64,000 bases of DNA from assembly GCF_000281065.1 (NCBI RefSeq), contig NZ_AKKK01000006.1, positions 124,001 through 188,000 on the forward strand, given 5' to 3'. Source of the DNA: Arthrobacter sp. M2012083 (lineage in GTDB: Bacteria; Actinomycetota; Actinomycetes; Actinomycetales; Micrococcaceae). Below the pieces are notes generated by a model. That model ran no database searches. It was given only the letters and a program-made list of their open reading frames with translations, and was not told the origin of the DNA. Positions 15,427-24,692 of this stretch are shown piece by piece. The first letter of the stretch is position 1. Every line of letters starts with the position of its first letter. The translations under genes were made by a program, and so were the position numbers.

Positions 15427-17838
15427 ATGGTGACTTCAAATCTCCAACTCCAGTCAGCTGATGCCGCCATCCATGCCCTGATCGCCGAAGAACTCGGCGT
15501 CAAGACCTGGCAGGTCAAGGCCGCGGTGGAACTGCTCGACGCCGGATCCACCGTCCCCTTCATCGCCCGCTACCGTAAGGAAGTCACCGGGACGCTCGAT
15601 GACACCCAGCTCCGCGACCTCGAGGAACGCCTCAGATATCTGCGTGAGCTGGAAGAACGACGCAAGTCCGTCCTGGAAGCGATCGCCGCCCAAGGCAAGC
15701 TGACCCCGGAACTGGAAGCCGCCGTCGTCGGGGCCGATACCAAGGCGCGCCTGGAGGACATCTACCTCCCGTTCAAATCCAAGCGCCGCACCAAAGCACA
15801 GATCGCGCGCGAAGCGGGACTGGAGCCGCTGGCCGATGTCCTGCTGGCCAACCCGCAACTGGACCCCGCCACCGAAGCCGCAAAGTACTTGAACGCCGAG
15901 CACTCCATCGACGACGCCGCCACGGCGCTCGCAGGAGCCCGCGCAATCCTGGTGGAGCGCGTCGGGCAGGACGCCGACCTCGCGGAGGACCTCCGTGAAC
16001 GCCTCTGGAAGCAGGGACGCATGGTGTCGCGCGTCAAGAAAGGCATGGAAGCCGAGGGCCAGAAATTCAAGGACTACTTCGACTTCACCCAGGTGCCGTC
16101 AGGCATGCCGTCGCACCGCGTTCTTGCCCTGTTGCGCGGTGAGAAGGACGGCGTCCTTGAGCTGGACCTCGCCGAGGCCGACCCCGCCGACGACGACGCC
16201 CTGGCCGCCGCCCGCGGCCGCTATGAGAATGCGGTGGCCAAGTGCCTTGGGGTCGCCAATCAGGGGCGGCCTGCGGATGCCTGGCTGACACAAACCGCGC
16301 AGCTGGCTTGGCGGGGACGCATTCTGGATCGGCTGACCACGGACCTTCGCGGCCGCATGTTCGCCGACGCGGAAGATGAAGCGGTTCGAGTGTTCGCCGC
16401 CAACCTGCGGGATGTCCTGCTTGCCGCACCAGCCGGCAACCGGGCAACGCTTGGCCTCGATCCAGGACTCCGGACCGGCGTGAAAGTGGCTGTCGTGGAC
16501 GGAACCGGCAAGGTTGTCACCACGGACACCATCTACCCGCACGCACCCGCGAAAAAGTGGGACGAGGCCTTGGCCACGCTCGGACGGCTCGCCAAGCAGT
16601 ACAACGTGGAGTTGGTGGCGATCGGCAACGGAACGGCTTCCCGGGAAACGGACAAGCTGGCCACGGAACTCATCAAATCCCTCGAAGCTTCAGGCTCCAA
16701 GGGGATCCAAAAATTGGTGGTGTCCGAGGCCGGGGCTTCGGTGTACTCAGCCTCCGCGCTCGCGGCTTCCGAACTCCCGGGCATGGACGTTTCGCTCCGC
16801 GGTGCTGTTTCCATTGCCCGTCGGCTTCAGGACCCCTTGGCCGAGCTGGTCAAGATCGAACCCAAGTCCATCGGCGTGGGGCAGTACCAACACGATGTCA
16901 CCGCCGCCAAGCTTGACCGCTCGCTGGATGCCGTGGTGGAGGACTGCGTGAACGCCGTGGGCGTGGACGTGAACACAGCCTCGCCCGCGCTGCTTAGCCG
17001 CGTGGCCGGCGTCGGGCCGCTGCTGAGCGAGAACATCGTGGCCTATCGGAACGAGAATGGGCCGTTCGCTAAGCGCAGCGACCTCAAGAAGGTGCCCCGG
17101 CTGGGTGCCAAGGCGTTCGAGCAGTGCGCGGGCTTCCTCCGGATCACCGGGGGAGCGGAGCCATTGGATGCCTCCAGCGTGCACCCGGAAGCATATTCGG
17201 TGGCTCGGAAGATCCTCGTAGCAGCCGGGGGCGGTCCCGCCACGGCGTTGGATCCGCAGGCATTCGTCGATGGCACGTTCGGCCTGCCAACGGTCAAGGA
17301 CATCATGTCCGAGCTGGAGAAACCCGGCCGCGACCCCCGTCCCGCGTTCAAGGCGGCGTCCTTCTCTGAAGGCATCGAGAAGATCTCCGACCTCAAGCCC
17401 GGCATGATCCTGGAAGGCACAGTCACAAACGTGGCCGCGTTCGGCGCCTTCGTGGACGTCGGAGTGCACCAGGACGGGCTGGTCCATGTCTCGGCGCTGT
17501 CCAACAAGTTCGTCTCAGACCCACGGGAGGTCGTGAAGTCCGGCCAGGTGGTACGGGTCAAGGTGCTGGAGGCCGATCCCGAGCGTAAGCGCATCTCCCT
17601 GACCTTGAGGCTCGACGACGAACCCGGCACTGCTGCTGGTGGGCGCACCTCGGGTGGACGTGCTTCAGGCGGCGAACGTGGTGGCGTTCAGCGCGGTGGC
17701 GGCCAGGGTTCACAACGGCAGGGCCAAGGCGATCGCCGTCAGGGCGGCGCGCGCCAAGGCAAGCCCCAGCAGGCTCCGGCCGCTCCCGCCAACACAGCAA
17801 TGGCTGAAGCGTTGCGAAGGGCCGGACTGGGTAAATAA
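15427..17838 (+). CDS. tex: Tex family RNA-binding transcription accessory protein
   Basis: About 803 residues. Domain order is classical: N-terminal helical Tex region (1-200, with PFIARYRKEVTGTLDD), YqgF/RuvC-like domain (about 330-450, TLGLDPGLRTGVKVAVVD), helix-hairpin-helix segment (VNTASPALLSRVAGVG), and a C-terminal S1 RNA-binding domain (about 655-725, ILEGTVTNVAAFGAFVDVGVHQDGLVHVS). A Gly/Arg/Gln-rich tail follows, as in other actinobacterial Tex proteins. The ATG at 15427 has GAGG 10 nt upstream; a GTG at 15412 in frame is also possible. A housekeeping nucleic-acid-binding factor associated with transcription. Confidence 0.9.
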   Translation: MVTSNLQLQSADAAIHALIAEELGVKTWQVKAAVELLDAGSTVPFIARYRKEVTGTLDDTQLRDLEERLRYLRELEERRKSVLEAIAAQGKLTPELEAAVVGADTKARLEDIYLPFKSKRRTKAQIAREAGLEPLADVLLANPQLDPATEAAKYLNAEHSIDDAATALAGARAILVERVGQDADLAEDLRERLWKQGRMVSRVKKGMEAEGQKFKDYFDFTQVPSGMPSHRVLALLRGEKDGVLELDLAEADPADDDALAAARGRYENAVAKCLGVANQGRPADAWLTQTAQLAWRGRILDRLTTDLRGRMFADAEDEAVRVFAANLRDVLLAAPAGNRATLGLDPGLRTGVKVAVVDGTGKVVTTDTIYPHAPAKKWDEALATLGRLAKQYNVELVAIGNGTASRETDKLATELIKSLEASGSKGIQKLVVSEAGASVYSASALAASELPGMDVSLRGAVSIARRLQDPLAELVKIEPKSIGVGQYQHDVTAAKLDRSLDAVVEDCVNAVGVDVNTASPALLSRVAGVGPLLSENIVAYRNENGPFAKRSDLKKVPRLGAKAFEQCAGFLRITGGAEPLDASSVHPEAYSVARKILVAAGGGPATALDPQAFVDGTFGLPTVKDIMSELEKPGRDPRPAFKAASFSEGIEKISDLKPGMILEGTVTNVAAFGAFVDVGVHQDGLVHVSALSNKFVSDPREVVKSGQVVRVKVLEADPERKRISLTLRLDDEPGTAAGGRTSGGRASGGERGGVQRGGGQGSQRQGQGDRRQGGARQGKPQQAPAAPANTAMAEALRRAGLGK

Positions 17839-17846
17839 GGTGCGGC

Positions 17847-18878
17847 CTACAAACCCGCGGTCCTGGCCTCCCACACCTCTGCGTTTGAAGCTTGCAGTGC
17901 CATCGGTAGCCAGCGCCCGATGCGTTCGAATGCCTGGCGCCTGACGGGTTCCGGCGAGAGGAAGATGTCGTGGAATGCGTTGGGCAGCCGGCTCACCGTG
18001 ACGGTGTCCGCCAGGGACAACGCGCGGTGGGCCACGGCATCGACGTTGAGTGCCACGTCAGCGGTGAGCGCATCGGCGGACCACTTTGGTTGCAGGTAGC
18101 TTTTGTCCGAGAGCAACACGAGCACAGGGACCTCGATGCCCAAACCTGCTGCGACGGTCGCTTGGCCACGGAACACGGCGTCGAGGAAGGCCGGAGTGAT
18201 GGGGAATCCACGGTCAGGCCGCCACTCGAGGTTGTATTCCCATTCGCCGTCAAGGGTGGCTGATACGGCCCGGGTGTAGATGCCCGGATCTACTGGCGGC
18301 AGCGGCGCCAGAGGATGAAGACGGGCGTGGAGCCCCACGAGGGGTGCGATCGCCCGCCTGCCCAGCTCGGTCGCCTGGAATTCCAGCCAAGGGCTGTTGA
18401 GGATCACGGCCGATGCGACGCCAGGATGGCGCGCGGCCCACAGGCTGAGGGTGAGCCCACCAGTAGAGTGTCCCAACAGGATGAGCGGCCGGTCCACGCC
18501 CGGAACGCCAGAGCGGCCCATGGCTGACAGCGCCGCCTCGATGTCGGCGTCGTAATCCGCAAGGTTGGTGACGAAGCCCGGCACCAGTCCCGGGCGCAGG
18601 CTGCGACCATAATTATGCAGGTCCAAGGCATGGAAGTGAGCGCCGGCCCGATGCCAGAACTCCGCTACATGCCTTTGGAAGAAGTAGTCGGACCAGCCAT
18701 GGACGTAAAGAACATCTGCGTCGATTCCAGCGCCGTCCGGAGTTTCGCCGGAGACCGCGAGCGACTCCGGCGCCGAGCCAAGGTACCGCACCAAGGTGGC
18801 GGTAGCGCCGCCGTCGAGCTTTAGCGTTTGTTGCTCGAATCCTTCGCCAAGGATGTCCGGGCTCCACGGCTGCATCAT
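17847..18878 (-). CDS. Alpha/beta hydrolase, lysophospholipase-like
   Basis: 343 residues, one serine hydrolase fold. DVLYVHGWSDYF provides the oxyanion region, GHSTGG the nucleophile elbow, and the C-terminal AFHDIFLSPEPVR the catalytic His. An Asp candidate is in LLSDKS or in ALNVDAV. AAGGA precedes the first ATG. It overlaps the upstream DUF1622 gene by 4 nt (18875-18878), so the two are translationally coupled. Monoacylglycerol lipase/lysophospholipase-type activity is plausible; the substrate is not known. Confidence 0.8.
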   Translation of the reverse strand: MMQPWSPDILGEGFEQQTLKLDGGATATLVRYLGSAPESLAVSGETPDGAGIDADVLYVHGWSDYFFQRHVAEFWHRAGAHFHALDLHNYGRSLRPGLVPGFVTNLADYDADIEAALSAMGRSGVPGVDRPLILLGHSTGGLTLSLWAARHPGVASAVILNSPWLEFQATELGRRAIAPLVGLHARLHPLAPLPPVDPGIYTRAVSATLDGEWEYNLEWRPDRGFPITPAFLDAVFRGQATVAAGLGIEVPVLVLLSDKSYLQPKWSADALTADVALNVDAVAHRALSLADTVTVSRLPNAFHDIFLSPEPVRRQAFERIGRWLPMALQASNAEVWEARTAGL

Positions 18879-19237
18879 GCGCTTTTTTCCTTCTGCCAGG
18901 GCCAGCGGCCCGTTATTTCGAGCTCGAGGGAGAAGCTGAGGAAGGTGCGGATCAGCACGATGATGGCCAGGACGCCCACGCTTTCAAAGGTGGGCGTGAC
19001 GGCGACGGTACGGATGATGTCGGCGGCCACCAGAAGTTCGAGGCCCAGCAGGATGGACCTGCCCAGCAGTTGCCGATATGAGCGGTAGGGAGAAAAAGGA
19101 GCGAGTCCCCTGGCACGTTGTGGTTGATACCCGCGCAGGGCCAGAGGAACCGAAACCAGGGCCCCGATCACCATGACTGCCACCCCCGCGAAGTCCATGT
19201 ACCGGCCGACTTCTTCGATGACGTGCTGGAAATCCAT
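18875..19237 (-). CDS. DUF1622 membrane protein
   Basis: 120 residues with three hydrophobic segments (about 12-35, 55-75, 80-103). The C-terminal half carries the DUF1622 pattern LGLELLVAADIIRTVAV, VLIRTFLSFSLELEI, ending GRWPW. Function of the family is unknown. First gene of a two-gene unit with the hydrolase. Confidence 0.85.
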   Translation of the reverse strand: MDFQHVIEEVGRYMDFAGVAVMVIGALVSVPLALRGYQPQRARGLAPFSPYRSYRQLLGRSILLGLELLVAADIIRTVAVTPTFESVGVLAIIVLIRTFLSFSLELEITGRWPWQKEKSA

Positions 19238-19306
19238 GGCCCTCCCTGCCTAGGTGCGTGCCTCCACCGTCTCACACAGCTCTCGCCGCACGCAGTAAAC
19301 AACGAC

Positions 19307-19348
19307 GGCGGCAGCCGGGTTCCGCTGAAAAAGAACCTGGCCGCCGCC
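19307..19348 (-). terminator. Hairpin between the MSMEG_6728-like gene and the DUF1622 gene
   Basis: Arms 19307-19322 and 19333-19348 pair over 16 bp with two mismatches around a 10-nt loop containing AAAAA. It lies just past the stop of the leftward gene ending at 19374, the position expected of its terminator. Confidence 0.5.
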
Positions 19349-19373
19349 ATCGGGCGTTGCTGAAAGGGCGCAG

Positions 19374-20288
19374 CTACAGCGCAGGCGCCGGGACCGGGAA
19401 GAAGACCCGCGGATCCTGAAGCAGTGCGGGGTAGTCGAAGTCGGTGCGCTTGATCACGTTGGTGACCTCGAAGTTGCGCGCGAACCGGCCGTCAACAGTG
19501 ATGGGTCGGCCCTGAATCAGGCCGACAGCGAAGATTTGGCCACCGTCGAAGGGCACGGCGAGCTCGGTTTTGCCGGGCAGGGTATTGAACGCCTGTTCCT
19601 GTGCTTGGCGCTTTCGCGTGGGCTTTTTCTCGAGCTGCTTGACGGGCCGCTTCTTGGGGCCCTTAACCTGGCGGCGGGACTTCTCCTCGGCGTACACGAA
19701 CTGGTACTCGTCCGGGTCTGACGGTGCGGCCGCACGGGCCTTGCCGTGCGGCGGCATGGCCACGGTGGTGAGTTGCTCCGGACGGAGGTCTTCCACGTTG
19801 GCGCGCAGGATCAACAAGCGATCCTCTTCCGGGTCCTCCGGGTGGAACTCGTGCTTGGGTTCCGGCCACACGTACTCCAGCTTTTCCTCGGTGCCGGGGA
19901 AGATCTGGGAGTAGTGCTTGGGATCCTTGGAAATCAGCTTGGAGCGGTGGCTGAGGTGCAGGTCCTCGTGTCCGAGCCACGGCGGCATGATGATCCTGGA
20001 GGCGTAATCCGGGTGGGCCGCCTGCGGGGCAAACTCCGTGATGTTGGTGCGCGTGTTGTCCGGGTGGCCGCGGGCAATCCACTCGTCGGCCATGGCCAGG
20101 CCGTACATGGTGAGCGCGGGGACGTGGCCCATCCACATGCGCACGGCGGGGTGGGACTGCCAACCGTACTCCGGGATCACCAACGCGCGGAGAACCTGGA
20201 GGGCTTCGACGCGCTGTTTGCCGAGCCTTGAAGTGTCGAGCGCCGCGGCACTCTCACGGAAATCGGCGAAGGGGAGGAAAGTCTGCAT
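19374..20288 (-). CDS. MSMEG_6728 family protein (pyrimidine-dimer DNA glycosylase-like)
   Basis: 304 residues. The N-terminal 170 residues match the family from its start MQTFLPFADFRESAAALDTSRLGKQ, continuing with RALVIPEYGWQSHPAVRMWMGH and HLSHRSKLISKDPKHY. Members are described as related to T4 endonuclease V-like pyrimidine dimer glycosylases, but most are uncharacterised. The C-terminal half is a Lys/Arg-rich extension (about 220-245) followed by a DFDYPALLQDPRVFFP module. The start is the ATG at 20288 where homology begins; the frame is open 18 codons further upstream. Confidence 0.75.
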   Translation of the reverse strand: MQTFLPFADFRESAAALDTSRLGKQRVEALQVLRALVIPEYGWQSHPAVRMWMGHVPALTMYGLAMADEWIARGHPDNTRTNITEFAPQAAHPDYASRIIMPPWLGHEDLHLSHRSKLISKDPKHYSQIFPGTEEKLEYVWPEPKHEFHPEDPEEDRLLILRANVEDLRPEQLTTVAMPPHGKARAAAPSDPDEYQFVYAEEKSRRQVKGPKKRPVKQLEKKPTRKRQAQEQAFNTLPGKTELAVPFDGGQIFAVGLIQGRPITVDGRFARNFEVTNVIKRTDFDYPALLQDPRVFFPVPAPAL

Positions 20289-20371
20289 CCTTTCAGTTTG
20301 AGGGTGCAGGGCGTGAGAACCAAGTTGAGTGCTCCGGGACACGTGCCGGTGTTGGGGCCTAGAGTTGACGG

Positions 20372-21403
20372 GTGGAAACTTTTGGCGAGAAAACTACGAC
20401 CACGGCGCCTCCGGTTGCCGAACTGCACCTGCACATCGAAGGGACTCTCCAGCCAGAGCTGATCTTTGCTTTGGCCGAACGAAACGGCATCGAATTGCCG
20501 TACGAAGATATTGAGGAACTCCGGGAAAAGTACGAGTTCACTGACCTGCAGTCTTTCCTGGACCTCTACTACGCCAACATGGCCGTCCTGCAGACTGAGC
20601 AGGATTTCACCGACATGACGCGCGCCTACCTGGAGCGGGCTGCTGCCGGGGGAGTGCGCCACGCGGAAATCATGATGGACCCCCAGGCCCACACCTCCCG
20701 GGGCGTGGCCCTGGAAACCTGCGTCAATGGCGTGGCCAACGCGCTGGCCACCTCCGAGGAAGATTTCGGGGTCTCCACCCTCCTCATCGCTGCGTTCCTG
20801 CGCGACATGTCCGAGGATTCGGCGCTTGAGGTCCTGGACCAGCTCCTGGCCATGCACGCTCCGATCGCCGGCATCGGCTTGGACTCCGCAGAGGTGGGGA
20901 ATCCGCCGTCGAAATTCGAGCGCCTGTACCAGCGCGCCGGGGAGGCCGGCTTGCGGAGGATCGCGCACGCGGGAGAGGAAGGACCGGCTTCCTACATCAC
21001 CCAGGCGCTGGATCTGCTCCATGTAGAGCGGATCGATCACGGCATCCGCTGCATGGAAGACACCGACGTAGTGCAACGACTCGTCGCTGAACAGGTTCCC
21101 TTGACCGTCTGTCCGCTCTCCAATGTCCGGCTCCGTGCGGTGGATAAGCTGTCTGACCACCCCCTGCCGGAGATGTTGGCGATTGGCTTGAACGTTTGCG
21201 TGAATTCGGACGACCCCGCTTACTTTGGCGGCTACGTGGACGACAACTTCGAGCAACTGGTCAAGGTCCTGGAATTCTCGGTTCCTGAGCAGGCCACCCT
21301 GGCTGCCAACTCCATCCGGTCCTCCTTCGCCAGTGACGCCCGCAAGGCGGTGCTGTTGGACGAGGTCACGGAGTGGGTCAAGGCGTCCGTAACACCCGCT
21401 TAA
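20372..21403 (+). CDS. Adenosine deaminase superfamily enzyme, adenine deaminase (type 2) subgroup
   Basis: 343 residues, metal-dependent deaminase barrel. Zinc ligands and catalytic residues: AELHLHIEGTL (two His), the HAGEEG Glu/His, RIDHGIRC His, and NSDDPAYFGG Asp. The long helix segment LQSFLDLYYANMAVLQTEQDF and RHAEIMMDPQAHTSRG are typical of the adenine-deaminase-like (Aah1/ADE) subgroup rather than of adenosine deaminase proper, so adenine to hypoxanthine is the more likely reaction. The GTG at 20372 follows TAGAGT (20360-20365) by 6 nt and has no ribosome binding site, suggesting a leaderless mRNA. Confidence 0.8.
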   Translation: METFGEKTTTTAPPVAELHLHIEGTLQPELIFALAERNGIELPYEDIEELREKYEFTDLQSFLDLYYANMAVLQTEQDFTDMTRAYLERAAAGGVRHAEIMMDPQAHTSRGVALETCVNGVANALATSEEDFGVSTLLIAAFLRDMSEDSALEVLDQLLAMHAPIAGIGLDSAEVGNPPSKFERLYQRAGEAGLRRIAHAGEEGPASYITQALDLLHVERIDHGIRCMEDTDVVQRLVAEQVPLTVCPLSNVRLRAVDKLSDHPLPEMLAIGLNVCVNSDDPAYFGGYVDDNFEQLVKVLEFSVPEQATLAANSIRSSFASDARKAVLLDEVTEWVKASVTPA

Positions 21404-21548
21404 AGCACGGCAGCCGAGACCCGTAGATCACTTGCGGCGTCTGTGATGTCACACTCAGTCACGACACACGGTGTTTACCTTCTGCAGTCGCGGGAATTAA
21501 CAATTCATTGGCAAACTTTGAGGGAGTATCCACCGTTGAAGGAGAAGC

Positions 21549-22475
21549 ATGGGCGCGAATACCGCCGAGAACACCAACCTTCGTCTGAAGGCCGTACTGG
21601 ACATCCTCGCCGAGAGCGTATGGTCCGGGGCCACGTTGAACGCCGGCGAGGTGCTGGCCGAAGCGATCGTCCGAGTACCTTTCAATGACCATGAGGCTGA
21701 ACTTCTCAGTGGCGGCATTCCCCGCGGCCACAAGACCCTGACGTCGGCCTCAGCCAAGCTGGTCAAGGCTGGCTGGCTGGTCAAGGGCCGTTCGGGTTGG
21801 ACCATTCCGGAGGACGGCCTGCGGGCGACAGTAGCTTTCCCGGACGCAGAGGAATTTGGAGCAGCGCTCGACGCCGGAACTCCGGTACCGGCCGACGTCG
21901 CCGTTCCGACGGCCCCGCCTGTGAAGCCCCAAGCCAAGAAGACAGCTGCAACCAAGCGGGCCGCCGCGAAGAAGGCCACCGAGCCTAAAGTCGCGGCTGC
22001 TGATGTAGCTGAGCCGAAGGTCGCTGCAGCCAAGGTCTCCGCGCCGAAGGCCAAAGCAGCAACAGCCAAGGCTTCCTCCGCGGCGGCTGCACCCGCGGCG
22101 AAGAAGCCCGCCGCGAAGAGGTCCGCCAGCAAGGCGCCGGCGAAAGCAGCGGCGGCCTCCGCCGTCGAGACCCTGCCGCAGCCTGACGCTGTTGCCATCG
22201 CAGGGGACTTCAACAAGATCCTGGGAGCACCCGAGGATTGGGCGCCGCAGTACGACGAAGCCCAGATGGAGTTCAACCCGCTGGTCCAGGTGTGGACGCT
22301 GACGGCTGAATTGCCCGCCGGTTTTTACACCTACAAGATCGCACTGAATCGTTCATGGGACGAGAATTACGGTGCGTTTGGCGCCCGTGATGGCGCGAAC
22401 CACGAGTTGAACCACGACGGCGGTCCGGTCACCATCACGTACAGCCACGCGACGCGGGACATTGTGGTCGGCTAG
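21549..22475 (+). CDS. Three-part fusion: winged-helix-like N-domain, Ala/Lys-rich linker, pullulanase X25 domain
   Basis: 308 residues. The first about 100 residues are helical and end in a wing-like segment (LVKAGWLVKGRSGWTIPEDGL), reminiscent of a DNA-binding winged helix. Residues about 118-205 are an Ala/Lys/Pro-rich, histone H1-like linker with repeated AAKK/PKVAAA units. Residues about 212-308 match the X25 (pullulanase-associated, carbohydrate-binding-like) module: GDFNKILGAPEDW, LPAGFYTYKIALNRSWDENYG and the terminal VTITYSHATRDIVV. No signal peptide. GAAGGAGAAGC precedes the ATG. Function unknown; an X25 module in a cytoplasmic, nucleic-acid-like protein is odd. Confidence 0.75.
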   Translation: MGANTAENTNLRLKAVLDILAESVWSGATLNAGEVLAEAIVRVPFNDHEAELLSGGIPRGHKTLTSASAKLVKAGWLVKGRSGWTIPEDGLRATVAFPDAEEFGAALDAGTPVPADVAVPTAPPVKPQAKKTAATKRAAAKKATEPKVAAADVAEPKVAAAKVSAPKAKAATAKASSAAAAPAAKKPAAKRSASKAPAKAAAASAVETLPQPDAVAIAGDFNKILGAPEDWAPQYDEAQMEFNPLVQVWTLTAELPAGFYTYKIALNRSWDENYGAFGARDGANHELNHDGGPVTITYSHATRDIVVG

Positions 22476-22493
22476 GTTTATTTCCGGCTCGCA

Positions 22494-22552
22494 ACCTGCC
22501 CCTGTTCGTCCCACATCCCTTTGTACGGTGAGTGGGACGAACGAGGGCAGGT
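22494..22552. terminator. 21-bp stem hairpin after the X25 fusion gene
   Basis: Arms 22494-22514 and 22532-22552 pair over 21 positions with two mismatches around a 17-nt loop. It starts 19 nt after the stop codon and ends 18 nt before the acylphosphatase ATG. Probably a terminator, although the T-run (CTCGTT) is poor. Confidence 0.5.
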
Positions 22553-22569
22553 CTCGTTAAGGTGGTTCC

Positions 22570-22854
22570 ATGACTGACGAAACCCTTCGCCTCACAGCCC
22601 GCATCACCGGCGTTGTTCAAGGCGTGGGATTCCGCTACTGGACGGCCCGGAAAGCGGACGAACTCCTGCTGACCGGCACAGTCCGAAACAGCGCGGACGG
22701 TTCCGTGCAATTGGTGGCCGAGGGTTTGGAACAAGACATCGAGGTCATGCTGGGCTGGCTGAAATCCGCACGTGCGCCCGGCAGGGTTGACCTTGTCGAC
22801 CACGAGTTGTCCAAGGCCACCGGGGAGTTCGACGACTTCCGCATTGTTGGCTGA
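22570..22854 (+). CDS. acyP: Acylphosphatase
   Basis: 94 residues, full-length. The phosphate-binding signature VQGVGFRYWTARKA contains the catalytic Arg, and GTVRNSADGSVQLVAEG contains the Asn that positions the water. It hydrolyses the carboxyl-phosphate bond of acylphosphates in the cytoplasm. ATG at 22570 with a weak AAGGTGG site upstream. Confidence 0.95.
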   Translation: MTDETLRLTARITGVVQGVGFRYWTARKADELLLTGTVRNSADGSVQLVAEGLEQDIEVMLGWLKSARAPGRVDLVDHELSKATGEFDDFRIVG

Positions 22855-22921
22855 GCCGTTGCTGGGCCCCGGCGATTCCGTGGTGAGTCCTGATCCTGCG
22901 CGCCGACAACGTTTCCGCTGG

Positions 22922-23815
22922 TCAGGCAGGCTGAGCCGCAGTCCGCGTCGCCTCAATGTAGTGCTCCAGCGGCTGCAGCGCAGGCTGCGAGGAACTATCC
23001 CTGACAGCGTCGGCACCAACGGCGTTGGCTACAGCGAGGGCATGCGCGTACTCAAGTCCGGACCGGAGCGCCAGGACCAGCGCGGCGCAGAAGGCATCCC
23101 CGGCTCCGATGGTGTTGGCAATATCAGTGACTCGCACTGCCGGAGCGTCGGCCACCCTTTCGCCATCGACGAAGATCGCCGAACCGTCGCCGCCGTAGGT
23201 CACAGCAACCAGGGGAGCGTCGCGGAGCGCAGGAATGAGTTCATACTCCGTCTCGTTCACGATCACCAGGTTGCACCGTTCCAAGAGCTCGGGAATGATC
23301 GGCGCAGCAGGGGCAGCGTTCAAGACAAAGAACCCTTTGGCCTGGCGCGCGGCTTCCAGCACCACGTTCTGGTCCACTTCGAGTTGGCAGAGGACGGCCT
23401 CATCGTCAGCGAACGCGACTCCCTCCAGGCTCACTGAAGCGTTGGCGCCGGGGCACACCACTATCTGGTTCTCACCTTCGCCATCTACCAGCACCAGGGC
23501 AGTTCCTGTGGCGGCATCCGCCCGGGAAACGTCGTGGACGTCGACGCCGGCGGCCGCCATCGCGCTGAGAAGGCTGGCGCCGGCGTCGTCCTGGCCTACG
23601 GCCCCCACCATGCGGGAGTGTCCGGCGAGCCGGGCCGCAGCAACAGCCTGGTTGGCGCCCTTCCCGCCGGGTTGCTGGCGGAGAACGCCTCCGCCAACGG
23701 TTTCACCGGGCGAGGGGAGGCGGTTGGCCGTCGCGGTGATGTCGAGGTTGATGCTGCCCACCACCGTGAGCGAGGGGGCCAATTTGGGCGCAGGGGACTG
23801 CAGGGACGTGCTCAT
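22922..23815 (-). CDS. rbsK: Ribokinase (PfkB family)
   Basis: 297 residues. N-terminal VGSINLDI and the GGGVLRQQPGGKGANQAVAAARLAG signature are typical ribokinase; the C-terminal DIANTIGAGDAFCAALV carries the catalytic base Asp and anion hole. AAAGGG precedes the ATG. It is encoded 37 nt downstream of a GntR/UTRA regulator on the same strand and divergent from an MFS carrier and a nucleoside hydrolase, so it probably phosphorylates the ribose released from imported nucleosides. Confidence 0.9.
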   Translation of the reverse strand: MSTSLQSPAPKLAPSLTVVGSINLDITATANRLPSPGETVGGGVLRQQPGGKGANQAVAAARLAGHSRMVGAVGQDDAGASLLSAMAAAGVDVHDVSRADAATGTALVLVDGEGENQIVVCPGANASVSLEGVAFADDEAVLCQLEVDQNVVLEAARQAKGFFVLNAAPAAPIIPELLERCNLVIVNETEYELIPALRDAPLVAVTYGGDGSAIFVDGERVADAPAVRVTDIANTIGAGDAFCAALVLALRSGLEYAHALAVANAVGADAVRDSSSQPALQPLEHYIEATRTAAQPA

Positions 23816-23852
23816 GGGAGAACCCTTTCGGGAAATTAGCGGAGGGGAAAAT

Positions 23853-24626
23853 TCAGGAGGACTGGATGACGGAGAGGTGCCCGGCCTTGGCGGCTACCAG
23901 GCATTTGGCGAGGTAGAACGGGGAACCGTTCCGTCGCACGTATTGGGTGAGGACCAGCACGGGATCGGAGGGGCGGAGGCCCAGCAATTTGGCACGGCTG
24001 GGACCGGCGGTGCTGAGGCTGATCTGGCATTCCCCGGGGCCAAGGGTCGCGCCGGGCAGCCCGCTGAGGACCTCCAGGAGCGTTGAGGCGGAAAGCGTGG
24101 GAGCTTCTGCAGCTTCGGACAGGGCCTCGGCTTCGGGGATTCCTTGGGCGACGTTCTCCTGGAGATGCGCCAGGGGCTCACCGTTCCGGATCAGCACGCT
24201 TTCCCAGAACCACACGTCCTCGTCAGGCTGGACGCCGATGCCTGGTGCCACGAATTCCGACGCCGGTTGCGTGATCGCAGCTACCCGTTTGACCTGGATG
24301 TCCTGGTCGGACCCGCCAAGAAGCTGGTCGAACGGTCGAATGTGTTCAATGCCGATGCGGGGGAGCGAATCGGCAACAAACCGGCCAACTCCGCGCCGTG
24401 CCCGGGTGAGGCCATCTTCTTCCAGCAACATCAGCGCCTCCCGGATGACGGTACGGCTGACGTCCATCATGCTGCCTAGCTCGGTCTCCGTGGGGAGCAA
24501 GGAACCCGGCGGCAGGATTTTGGTCCGGATCGCTTCGGCGATTCGGGAGTAGGCCGCGACGCGCAAAGGCTGCCCGGGTTGGGCGGCGATGGGTCGTGAC
24601 AGGAACTGGACGGCGTTGTCGGTCAA
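23853..24626 (-). CDS. GntR/HutC family regulator with UTRA domain
   Basis: 257 residues: GntR winged helix (about 20-90, LLPTETELGSMMDVSRTVIREALMLL) and a UTRA effector domain (about 105-250). The start is a TTG (24626-24624) preceded by GAGG at 5-nt spacing. It is transcribed together with ribokinase and diverges from the MFS/nucleoside hydrolase pair; an inverted repeat ATACA-4-TGTAT lies in the shared intergenic region. Likely local repressor responding to ribose, a nucleoside or a phosphorylated product. Confidence 0.85.
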   Translation of the reverse strand: MTDNAVQFLSRPIAAQPGQPLRVAAYSRIAEAIRTKILPPGSLLPTETELGSMMDVSRTVIREALMLLEEDGLTRARRGVGRFVADSLPRIGIEHIRPFDQLLGGSDQDIQVKRVAAITQPASEFVAPGIGVQPDEDVWFWESVLIRNGEPLAHLQENVAQGIPEAEALSEAAEAPTLSASTLLEVLSGLPGATLGPGECQISLSTAGPSRAKLLGLRPSDPVLVLTQYVRRNGSPFYLAKCLVAAKAGHLSVIQSS

Positions 24627-24692
24627 GGGTGCCTCACTTGAGATGGGTTACGGATACTGTACCGGATGACTGTGATAGGTTGCACAAGCTCG

